DNA of 64,000 bases from Chitinophaga sp. Ak27 (GTDB lineage Bacteria; Bacteroidota; Bacteroidia; Chitinophagales; Chitinophagaceae): assembly GCF_012726295.1 (NCBI RefSeq), contig NZ_JABAOB010000008.1, forward strand, positions 248,001 to 312,000, in the 5' to 3' direction. The notes below the pieces were generated by a model that made no database searches, was not told the DNA's origin, and worked only from the letters and a program-made list of their open reading frames with translations. The translations under genes were made by a program, and so were the position numbers. How positions within the stretch are numbered: the stretch's first letter is position 1; every line of letters starts with the position of its first letter. Shown here in pieces: positions 18,237 through 25,553 of this stretch.

Positions 18237-19751
18237 TTAGTTTTTGGGAAATGGAAGGGATACCAGGAATTCGGTACCCTGGTCAAGTGTACTGTTGCAG
18301 GAAACAGAACCGTTCATCAGTTCTGCATATTTGGCTACGATATGTAATCCAAGACCGGTGCCTTGTATGTTGGCAACATGCTGGCTACGGAAGAAACGCT
18401 CAAACAGGTGAAGCCGGTCTTCTTCTGAAATGCCGATCCCCTTATCCCGTACGGACAACTGGAAGGCGCTGTCGCTGCACTGGGTGCGGATAGAGATAAT
18501 GGCGCCTTCGGGAGAAAACTTAATCGCGTTGGACACCAGGTTCATAACGATGTGCTTTAACAATGTAGGGTCGAGATGCGCTTGTGCATTACCGTGGTGG
18601 GCATAATAAATTTGCTGGGCCGATTTTTTCAATCCATCCATTTCACTGATGATAGTGCCAATGTGCTTACCGGCATCGAACAGGCTGTGGCGTACCTGGA
18701 TTTTTCCTTCTTCAATTTTTCCAACAGATAAAAAGTCATTCAGGATATCGGTCAGCATATTCACAGAAGAAATGATACGCTGTATATGTTTACCGCGTTT
18801 GGGGGCGTCTTCCACAGCTTCATATTTGGATACGAGGTATACCGACGACAGGATGGCGCTCAGTGGTGTTCTGAATTCGTGCGATGCCAGGGAAACGAAC
18901 CGTGATTTCAATTCATTGAGTTCCCTTTCTGTTTCCAGGGCTACCCTTAATTCTGACTCCGCCTGTTTAATCCGGGTAAGGTCTATGGCAATGCCAATGT
19001 AGCCTGTTATTTCACCAGATTCGCGTATAGCCGACACTGTAAGTGACACCGGCAATGAGGTACCGTCTTTTCGAACATACAGCCATTCATATTCATTGTG
19101 TAAATTAAGTTTAGCCTTGATGGTGAGTGTTTCCATCCCCGGTTCCACGACCTGCTGCAGCTGGCGTGAAAATTCCTCTGCCCTCAATGCTACTTCTTCT
19201 TTATCATGCAGCATCATCGGAGTGTATATATCAATTACTTCGCTGGCTTTATATCCTAGTATCCGTTCGGCTGCCGGGTTAAACCATTTGATATATCCTT
19301 CCTTGTTGATAACAATGATCATAGCGCCGGCATTGCTCCACACACTATTCAGAATGCTGTTGATCTTTTTGAGCGTACCTTCTTTAATCGCCACTTCCTT
19401 CTTCTGCTGGGTGAGTTGTTGCTGCGTTAATTCTGAATTTTTCCTGTCGGAAATATCCATGACATATATAATGGTTAGCACTCCTCCGGGCGTTTCATGC
19501 TCACCCTGGTTAACTTCTACCGGGAATCTGCTGCCATCTTTCCGCAGTGCCATCCGTTCCCCATCCTGGCAGGACAGGAGGCTGTCTATTGATGCGCCGG
19601 TAATTTCCTCTTTCGTATAGCCGAACTGGTTGAGCAGGAAGGGGTTCGCCATGAGGATAGCGTTGTCACTGTCGGCTACCAGTATACCGATCGATGCATG
19701 GTTAAAGAGTACTTCGAAGCCGATGTAATTATTTTGAGTGGTACTAGTCAT
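18237..19751 (-). CDS. Soluble PAS-PAS sensor histidine kinase
   Basis: A 504-residue kinase without membrane segments. PAS 1 covers ~10-100, a short coiled coil ~105-135, and PAS 2 ~135-260 with a PAC-like end. HisKA has His291 in SLASHEFRTPLSA, and the ATPase domain has the N box (NLVSNAIKFSPEG), DKGIGIS, ERFFRSQ and GTGLGLHIVAKYAE. It senses an intracellular cue, possibly a small ligand, heme, flavin or redox state, though the PAS domains show no decisive cofactor residue. Its partner is the receiver-Crp protein directly downstream. Confidence 0.92.
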   Translation of the reverse strand: MTSTTQNNYIGFEVLFNHASIGILVADSDNAILMANPFLLNQFGYTKEEITGASIDSLLSCQDGERMALRKDGSRFPVEVNQGEHETPGGVLTIIYVMDISDRKNSELTQQQLTQQKKEVAIKEGTLKKINSILNSVWSNAGAMIIVINKEGYIKWFNPAAERILGYKASEVIDIYTPMMLHDKEEVALRAEEFSRQLQQVVEPGMETLTIKAKLNLHNEYEWLYVRKDGTSLPVSLTVSAIRESGEITGYIGIAIDLTRIKQAESELRVALETERELNELKSRFVSLASHEFRTPLSAILSSVYLVSKYEAVEDAPKRGKHIQRIISSVNMLTDILNDFLSVGKIEEGKIQVRHSLFDAGKHIGTIISEMDGLKKSAQQIYYAHHGNAQAHLDPTLLKHIVMNLVSNAIKFSPEGAIISIRTQCSDSAFQLSVRDKGIGISEEDRLHLFERFFRSQHVANIQGTGLGLHIVAKYAELMNGSVSCNSTLDQGTEFLVSLPFPKN

Positions 19752-19909
19752 ACCGTAACTGACCCTTTATTGCGGTGCTATATAAATTTAATGATTCCGT
19801 TTGGAATAACATGCAGCCAGTTCAAAAACCGATGTTAAGTCTTTCATGCTGAACATAGATTTTTTTATTGCTATAGGTAAGTGCTTCAAAATAATTATCA
19901 TCCTGGGGA

Positions 19910-19936
19910 AAAGTACGGGGGCCGAAGGCGCCCCCC
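19910..19936 (-). terminator. GC-rich terminator of the pirin gene
   Basis: On the minus strand a G-run/C-run hairpin (GGGGGC with GCCCCC, loop containing TTCG) lies 10 bases after the pirin stop codon and is followed by TACTTTT. Confidence 0.6.
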
Positions 19937-19945
19937 ACTGCGGTA

Positions 19946-20659
19946 TTACTTCTGGTTAATCGGGGTTTCTATGATAAGGAACTCTGTCTTTTCCCCACAC
20001 TGCAGGGAGATGTCACCGGTTTCCCAAATGCCTACGGCATCTCTTTCCTGCAACACCTGGTCCTGTACCCGCAATCCGCCGGCAATAGAAAAAATGAACA
20101 CGCATTTATTCAGCGGGTTGAAGGTGTAGGTGAGACTGGTGGGTTGTTCATAATAACCCAGCGATAATTTCGCATTCTGGTTAATCCAGCAATGTTGCAA
20201 ACCTTCCTCTCCTGAAACGATGGTCACCAGTTTATTCTTACGTTTATCTTTTGGGAAGCTGCGTTGCTGATAGCGGGGCATGATATTTTGTTGCTTGGGA
20301 ATAATCCAGATTTGCAGGAAGTTGACCTCATCACTGCCGATATTATATTCTTCATGTCTTAACCCGCTGCCGGCACTCATAATTTGCACCGCAGGCGCTT
20401 CTATTTCAGTGCTATACCCCATTGTGTCTTTATGGTTCATTTTACCTTTCAGCAACACGGAAATTATTTCCATATTAACATGAGGGTGTATACCAAAGCC
20501 TTTACCGGCTTCCACAAAATCGTCGTTGAATGCCAACAGGGTGCCGAATGCGCTGCGCATCGGATGGCAATAGTCGCTGAAGCTGAAGAAGAAATTGCTT
20601 TTCAGCCAGCCAATATCTTTGATACCCCTTTCGCTTGCGGGGAAGAGTTGCAGTTTCAT
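19946..20659 (-). CDS. Pirin family protein
   Basis: A 237-residue bicupin. The start at 20659 (MKLQLFPASERG) is chosen because the open frame upstream of it adds 44 residues with no pirin similarity. The four metal ligands are present in the N-terminal cupin: His58 and His60 (GIHPHVN), His102 and Glu104 (LRHEE). Bacterial pirins often have quercetinase activity or bind metabolic enzymes; the function here is open. The gene is divergent from the heme-receptor operon, sharing a 166-base promoter region. A GC-rich terminator follows. Confidence 0.88.
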   Translation of the reverse strand: MKLQLFPASERGIKDIGWLKSNFFFSFSDYCHPMRSAFGTLLAFNDDFVEAGKGFGIHPHVNMEIISVLLKGKMNHKDTMGYSTEIEAPAVQIMSAGSGLRHEEYNIGSDEVNFLQIWIIPKQQNIMPRYQQRSFPKDKRKNKLVTIVSGEEGLQHCWINQNAKLSLGYYEQPTSLTYTFNPLNKCVFIFSIAGGLRVQDQVLQERDAVGIWETGDISLQCGEKTEFLIIETPINQK

Positions 20660-20735
20660 ATAAACAAGAACAGGTAACGCGTAAAATTGTTTGCACCGGT
20701 ACATAATTACCGTGAAAACGAAGTTAACGGCAAAT

Positions 20736-20771
20736 TTCCGTATCTCGTAAATAACTTTCCCAAACTCGTAA
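20736..20771. promoter_or_regulatory. 21-bp-phased direct repeats upstream of the heme receptor operon
   Basis: Two 15-mers matching at 12 of 15 positions (TTCCGTATCTCGTAA at 20736-20750 and TTCCCAAACTCGTAA at 20757-20771) start exactly 21 bp apart, so they lie on the same helix face. They precede a TAnnTTTG box (TACTTTTG, 20793-20800) and the receptor ATG. This suits a tandem-binding activator. Sequence fact: the repeats; inference: the regulator site. Confidence 0.45.
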
Positions 20772-20792
20772 GCGTTGTTTTTTTTCTCCACT

Positions 20793-20800
20793 TACTTTTG
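20793..20800 (+). promoter_or_regulatory. Bacteroidota -7 box for the heme receptor operon
   Basis: TACTTTTG matches the Bacteroidota -7 consensus TAnnTTTG, 25 bases before the receptor ATG. No good -33 TTTG lies at the expected distance, which would fit dependence on an activator at the upstream repeats. Confidence 0.45.
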
Positions 20801-20825
20801 CTTCACTTTTCAGATAAACTTTAAC

Positions 20826-22910
20826 ATGTATAAATATTTACTCCTGATCATGTGCATCATGGGGATAGGGAATCTCTATGCTCAAACCGATACAGCTATC
20901 AACGCTAAAGCCTTGCAGGAGATAGTGGTGACGGCTACCAGGAATGAACAGTTGCTCAGCAGAGTGCCGGTACAGGTAAAGGTGATCACGAAGCAGCAGA
21001 TACAAGCTATGGGCGCGGTGTTGCTGCAGCAGGTGCTGGCCGAACAAACGGGTTTGTTTATCACTTCCAATCATGGTACGGGTGTACAAATGCAGGGACT
21101 GGAAGCCGAATACACCCTGATACTGCTGGATGGCGAACCGCTGATAGGCAGAACCGCCGGTACTTTCGACCTGTCGCGGGTTGTAGTATCCAACATTGAA
21201 AGAATTGAAATTATCAAAGGTCCTGTGTCATCCCTATATGGAAGCGACGCGTTGGCTGGTGTTATTAATATTATCACCAGCCCCCGCCAAGCTTCCGGTG
21301 TAACCACTATTACCGGCAGGTATGGATCTAACCATACTTATACGCTGGATGCTAATACCCGCCTGCCTTATGCCAATGGTAGTTTTTCTGCCGGCATAAT
21401 CAGGTATAGCAGTAACGGATATACGTTAAATGCTAATGCCGCCTCACCTACTGTGTCGCCGTTTAAAGCTAACACAGCGCAAGCCCGATGGCAGCATGAC
21501 TGGTCGTCAAAATGGCACACCGTTATGTCGGCCCGGTATTATGAACAGCGGGCCAACAGTTATTTCGATGACGCCAAGGGAAAAGTGGATGATGTTGGGA
21601 AGGAGAAAGATATGAATGCTTCCCTGCAAATCAGCCATACGCCTTCGATCAACTTCAAACAGGTACTGCGCGGGTATTATTCCAGGTATTCCACCGACGA
21701 AGAAATGCGCTATCAGCAAGATAAAAGTATGTATGATGCATCCTTTTTTAAACAGCAATATATAAAACCCGAATACCAGGCCGACTGGCAAGTACACCCG
21801 AAGCACCAATTGACTGCGGGCGTCGGTTATGTGCACGAAACATTGGAAGCTACCCGCTACGATGAACGCATGGCGTTTAATACCGGTTACATTTTTGTAC
21901 AAGAAAACTGGAAACCTGCTAATGCCTGGAACATATTGGCTGGCGGACGTTTTGATACACATAATCAATACCCTTCCCAGTTCAGTCCCAAGCTGTCGGT
22001 GTCCTGGAATTTCCATCCCAACTGGCGTATACTCGCCACCGTTGGCCGTGGCTACCGTGCACCGGATTTCCGGCAGTTATACCTGCACTTCAACAATGCG
22101 ACAGTAGGCTACTCGGTAGTAGGTACCAAGCTGGCCGCTGATGTTTTAAAAGAGATGCAACAGCAGGGACAAATCAAGCAGGTAAACATCGACCCGGAGC
22201 AGCTGAAAAACCTGAATGCCGAAAGCTCGTGGTCTTACAACCTGGGGCTGGAAGGGAAAATATTTACGGCGGTTACGGCGAAGCTGAATTTCTTTTATAA
22301 CCAGGTGAAGAACCTGATTGATACCCGGGCGATTGCCGTGAAAACCAATGACCTCGCCGTATACAGTTATATCAATATCAACAGCATTACCACCAGCGGC
22401 GCAGAGCTGGAACTGGCGCAGGGCGTAGGAGAGCGTTGGCAGTTGTCGGGCGGATACCAGTACCTGCGCTCCCGAGACAATGAGCTCTTTAAGAAAGTAG
22501 AAAACGGTCAGGTATATACGAAAGATGCACAAAGTGGAGAAACACGCGCGCTTTCCCGGCGTGAATATTTTGGTTTGTTTAACCGTTCCCATCATACCGC
22601 CAACGTGAAAGTAGCGTATGTCCATACCCGTTTAGGTATAGATGCCAATGCCCGTGTATTGTATCGTAGCAAGTATGGATTTACGGATGAGAATGGAAAT
22701 AATGTACCCGATTTAAAAAGTGAGTTTGTACCGGGATATGCCACGGTGAACCTGGCTGCAGCCAAGTGGCTGTTCAGGCGCCGGCTGCGCCTCCAGGCAA
22801 CCCTGGAAAACTTGTTTAACTATACCGACCCGCAGCACATTACCACTATGCCTGGGCGGATTTATAGCGCTGCAGTTACCTGGAATTTTTATCACCCTGT
22901 TAATAAATAA
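20826..22910 (+). CDS. TonB-dependent receptor, probably for heme (HmuR-like)
   Basis: A 694-residue outer-membrane receptor. The signal peptide is residues 1-19 (ends LYA-QT); the TonB box is near ALQEIVVTATR, the plug domain ~30-150 (LLDGEPL, YGSDALAGVINIIT), then the beta barrel ending in an aromatic residue pattern (AAVTWNFYHPVNK). Around residue 410 is GYRAPDFRQLYL; the YRAP motif is known from heme receptors such as HmuR. The next gene is an HmuY-type lipoprotein, which makes heme or another porphyrin the likely substrate. The start at 20826 removes 17 upstream residues that would spoil the signal peptide. Confidence 0.87.
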   Translation: MYKYLLLIMCIMGIGNLYAQTDTAINAKALQEIVVTATRNEQLLSRVPVQVKVITKQQIQAMGAVLLQQVLAEQTGLFITSNHGTGVQMQGLEAEYTLILLDGEPLIGRTAGTFDLSRVVVSNIERIEIIKGPVSSLYGSDALAGVINIITSPRQASGVTTITGRYGSNHTYTLDANTRLPYANGSFSAGIIRYSSNGYTLNANAASPTVSPFKANTAQARWQHDWSSKWHTVMSARYYEQRANSYFDDAKGKVDDVGKEKDMNASLQISHTPSINFKQVLRGYYSRYSTDEEMRYQQDKSMYDASFFKQQYIKPEYQADWQVHPKHQLTAGVGYVHETLEATRYDERMAFNTGYIFVQENWKPANAWNILAGGRFDTHNQYPSQFSPKLSVSWNFHPNWRILATVGRGYRAPDFRQLYLHFNNATVGYSVVGTKLAADVLKEMQQQGQIKQVNIDPEQLKNLNAESSWSYNLGLEGKIFTAVTAKLNFFYNQVKNLIDTRAIAVKTNDLAVYSYININSITTSGAELELAQGVGERWQLSGGYQYLRSRDNELFKKVENGQVYTKDAQSGETRALSRREYFGLFNRSHHTANVKVAYVHTRLGIDANARVLYRSKYGFTDENGNNVPDLKSEFVPGYATVNLAAAKWLFRRRLRLQATLENLFNYTDPQHITTMPGRIYSAAVTWNFYHPVNK

Positions 22911-22921
22911 TCACAACCTAT

Positions 22922-23509
22922 ATGAAGATGCATTTTCTTACATCAGGCCTGCTCGCCTGTTCACTGTTTTTCCTGTTTTCCTGTAAAAAAGACGACAACA
23001 AAGATACGCAGCCGGTAGTAGGCGCTACCTCTAAAACGGTTGCTAACCTCGATGCCGATGCTGCCAACAAAAACAGTTTTACCCTGTATAGCCTGGCGGA
23101 AGGCAAAATTGTGCCAAACAGCGACTCCGCTACCACCAAATGGGATATTGGGTTTAAGGCTACTACCATCATCATCAACGGTGGCAGCAGTGGTCCCGGT
23201 GGTACGGTAGCCCAGGTGATTTCCGGTGTGTATAACCAGTTGGGCCAGGCACCAGAAGCGGGTTATGTTACAGATGCTACCGCCAAAAAGGCTATCACTG
23301 GCTGGTATTCCTACAATATGAATACCCATGTCATTTCCCCGGTGGCAGGATCTATTATTGTTGTGAAGACCACCAGTGGAAAGTATGTGAAGCTGGAAAT
23401 TACCAGCTATTACAAAGATGCGCCAGCTAACCCGGATCAGACCTCTGTGAGTCGCCACTACAATTTCCGCTACGTATACCAGGCCGATGGCTCCCGTAAC
23501 TTTAACTGA
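22922..23509 (+). CDS. HmuY family heme-binding lipoprotein
   Basis: A 195-residue lipoprotein (lipobox near LFSC, Cys21) of the HmuY family. Family signatures are TKWDIGFKATTIIINGG, GWYSYN, then a strand pair VISPVAGSIIVVKT and KYVKLEITSYYKDAP. In Porphyromonas, HmuY captures heme at the cell surface for delivery to HmuR through two His; candidate ligands here would be in the Met/His-containing NMNTHVISP loop, but I cannot assign them. The gene begins 11 bases after the receptor gene, forming one operon. Confidence 0.85.
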   Translation: MKMHFLTSGLLACSLFFLFSCKKDDNKDTQPVVGATSKTVANLDADAANKNSFTLYSLAEGKIVPNSDSATTKWDIGFKATTIIINGGSSGPGGTVAQVISGVYNQLGQAPEAGYVTDATAKKAITGWYSYNMNTHVISPVAGSIIVVKTTSGKYVKLEITSYYKDAPANPDQTSVSRHYNFRYVYQADGSRNFN

Positions 23510-23532
23510 TCCTGTTACTCAACTTAAATAGC

Positions 23533-24483
23533 ATGAAACACATCATTACCTTTACCATGGCCAGCATATGCCTGGCATGGACAGCTTCCGCACAACAGAC
23601 AGGCGGCAACAAACTGGCACAGGACAAGGCCGCTATAAAAAGCATGTGCGGATGCCAGGAAGTAACCTTTGAGTATACCGAAACCTTCCCGGCCGATACC
23701 AGCTATAAGCCTAAAGGATACCATAAAATTACCGATGCGGTAGAATATGTGACGGTAGCCGCGGAAGACAAGAACCGCATTATATTGCAGCACCTGCTGA
23801 TTGCTGATAGTATGGTGATCAAGCATTGGACGGAAGACTGGCTATACGAAAACCAGCAACTGCTGGCGTATGATAAAGACGACGCGTGGAAGAAAGTAAC
23901 CCTGCCCGCGACACAGGTGAAAGGACAATGGACCCAAAAAGTATATGGTGTGGATGATGAGCCCCGCTACGAAGGCTCCGCTACCTGGGTGCATGCAGAT
24001 GGTCGTCATTATTGGGAATCGGCCAGCGATGCGCCGCTGCCCCGGCGGGAATACACCACCCGCAAAGACTACAACGTATTACACCGTACCAATCACCATG
24101 AAATTACTGCTACGGGCTCTATCCATGAGCAGGACAACCTGAAAGTAGTGCGTGCAAACGGTACCGATAAAATAATCGTAGGTGAGAAAGGACTCAATAC
24201 CTATAACCGTACCGATGAAAACAGGTGCAAGCTGGCAAAAGCCTGGTGGGAACAAAACCAGGCTTTCTGGGCGGTAGTGCGTAAGAGTTGGGATAACGTG
24301 TATGGCAGCAGCAGTACCATCCACCTCCGGCGGAAAGTGAACAATGAACCACTGTATAAGGTAATGGCAGCACTGGAAGAGAAGGCATTGCGCAAGGAAC
24401 TGACCGGCGCCGCGCTGGAAAAAGAAGTTGTTGCTACCCTGCAACAGTTTGCTACTAATAAAGAGTTGAGTTTACAACGATAA
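23533..24483 (+). CDS. DUF6607 family secreted protein
   Basis: A 316-residue protein with signal peptide (cleavage after ASAQ). The mature N-terminus has the MCGCQEVTFEYTETF signature of DUF6607, a Bacteroidota family commonly found next to HmuY genes. Several Trp/Tyr-rich segments (WLYENQQLL, DGRHYWESASDAPLPRREYT) suggest a beta-rich fold. The CGC pair and nearby His could bind metal or heme, which is speculation. It follows hmuY by 23 bases and precedes a terminator, so it closes the operon. Confidence 0.75.
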   Translation: MKHIITFTMASICLAWTASAQQTGGNKLAQDKAAIKSMCGCQEVTFEYTETFPADTSYKPKGYHKITDAVEYVTVAAEDKNRIILQHLLIADSMVIKHWTEDWLYENQQLLAYDKDDAWKKVTLPATQVKGQWTQKVYGVDDEPRYEGSATWVHADGRHYWESASDAPLPRREYTTRKDYNVLHRTNHHEITATGSIHEQDNLKVVRANGTDKIIVGEKGLNTYNRTDENRCKLAKAWWEQNQAFWAVVRKSWDNVYGSSSTIHLRRKVNNEPLYKVMAALEEKALRKELTGAALEKEVVATLQQFATNKELSLQR

Positions 24484-24503
24484 ACGAGTGGATAAGAAAA
24501 GTC

Positions 24504-24535
24504 ACCGCAGTCATTCCTGGTTGCGGTTTTTTTTT
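24504..24535 (+). terminator. Terminator of the heme uptake operon
   Basis: A 6-bp stem (ACCGCA with TGCGGT, 12-base loop) is followed by a run of nine T, 20 bases after the DUF6607 stop. Confidence 0.75.
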
Positions 24536-24857
24536 GCTGGTAACCTTGGGGTTAGCACACCTTTTTATTTGCCATTTGCGACCTATCTTTGCAACTTGTT
24601 ACTTTAACAGTGTAACAGTTGTAGGTTATGAAATGACTGGAATATTCCTATCCCGGGTCCAAATAAAAGAAGCGGTGCATGTGCAAACATGCGCCGCTTC
24701 TTATTTATGCGATCATCAGCTGTTTCAGAAGGCAGAAGGGCCGTTGCTTCATTTTTATATATGATAAAAGTAGATATGATTTACGCGCCATTATCTGTAT
24801 ATTTCTAAAAAAATATAACGGATACCAGTTTTTTATTGTCATTCACAAAATTAATAT
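24536..24857 (+). promoter_or_regulatory. Structured leader region ahead of the urease operon
   Basis: About 320 bases without a gene. Contents: a TATCTTTG -7 box (24584-24591), a 21-base dyad TGTTAC-N9-GTAACA (24597-24617) overlapping the expected transcript start, a 14-bp hairpin (24668-24701), and then an AT-rich stretch up to ureA. The only open reading is the two-codon ATG-AAA-TGA at 24629. The arrangement could be an attenuated leader, an independent short RNA, or a remnant of a lost gene. Confidence 0.5.
24668..24701 (+). terminator. Strong hairpin in the urease leader
   Basis: Arms of 14 bases (24668-24681 and 24688-24701) pair with a single G-T wobble around a TGCAAA loop. The flanks (AAATAA before, TTATTT after) prolong the stem. 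The T-run is interrupted by A, so it is either a weak terminator/attenuator or an RNA structure. Confidence 0.5.
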
Positions 24858-25160
24858 ATGCATTTAACTCCCCGCGAAACGGAGAAGCTCCTGCTTCATC
24901 TGGCCGGCGAACTGGCCGCTAAACGAAAGGCCCGCGGCCTTAAACTCAATTATCCTGAGTCTATCGCCTACATCAGCAGCCACCTGCTGGAAGCTGCCAG
25001 GGACGGGAAATCAGTAGCAGAGCTGATGCAATACGGCGCTACTATTCTCACCCGGGACGACGTCATGGAAGGTATTCCTGAAATGATACATGATGTGCAG
25101 ATAGAGGCCACTTTCCCGGATGGAACCAAACTCGTAACCGTTCATGATCCTATTCGTTAA
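24858..25160 (+). CDS. ureA: Urease gamma subunit
   Basis: 100 residues, the canonical length of UreA. It begins MHLTPRETEKLLLHLAGELA and contains the family's YPESIAYIS and TFPDGTKLVTVHDPI. With UreB and UreC it forms the (alpha-beta-gamma)3 urease that hydrolyses urea to ammonia and carbamate. It is the first gene of a compact operon of eight; gaps between genes are 0-20 bases. The long untranslated region upstream suggests control at the transcript level. Confidence 0.97.
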   Translation: MHLTPRETEKLLLHLAGELAAKRKARGLKLNYPESIAYISSHLLEAARDGKSVAELMQYGATILTRDDVMEGIPEMIHDVQIEATFPDGTKLVTVHDPIR

Positions 25161-25178
25161 CACGTAAAACTACGCAAT

Positions 25179-25553
25179 ATGATTCCCGGAGAATATTTTT
25201 TAGGAGAAGGAGATATTGAATGCAACGTGGGCCGCAAAACCGTGAAGGTAAAAGTGGTGAACACCGCTGACCGCCCCGTACAGGTAGGTTCCCACTGCCA
25301 CTTTTTTGAAATCAACCGCAAAATGAGTTTCGACCGGGAGAAAGCTTTCGGTAAGCGCCTCAATATCGCCGCCGGTACAGCTGTTCGCTTCGAGCCCGGC
25401 GAGGAAAAAGAGGTGGAGCTGGTGGAACTGGGCGGCGCCCGCCGCGTATTTGGGATCAACAACCTGGTAAATGGCGATGCCACCCTGGAAGCCAGTAAGG
25501 AAAAAGCGATGACGAAAATGTTGGCCGCAAACTTTAAAAACAAAGCACAATGA
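25179..25553 (+). CDS. ureB: Urease beta subunit
   Basis: 124 residues: the UreB fold with IPGEYFLGEGDIECN at the start, VGSHCHFFEINRKMSFDR in the middle and an acidic ...EKEVELVELGGARRVFGIN region. It is slightly longer than the ~105-residue enteric form because of a C-terminal helix (NLVNGDATLEASKEKAM...). The stop overlaps the ureC start by 4 bases (ATGA), indicating translational coupling. Confidence 0.97.
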   Translation: MIPGEYFLGEGDIECNVGRKTVKVKVVNTADRPVQVGSHCHFFEINRKMSFDREKAFGKRLNIAAGTAVRFEPGEEKEVELVELGGARRVFGINNLVNGDATLEASKEKAMTKMLAANFKNKAQ

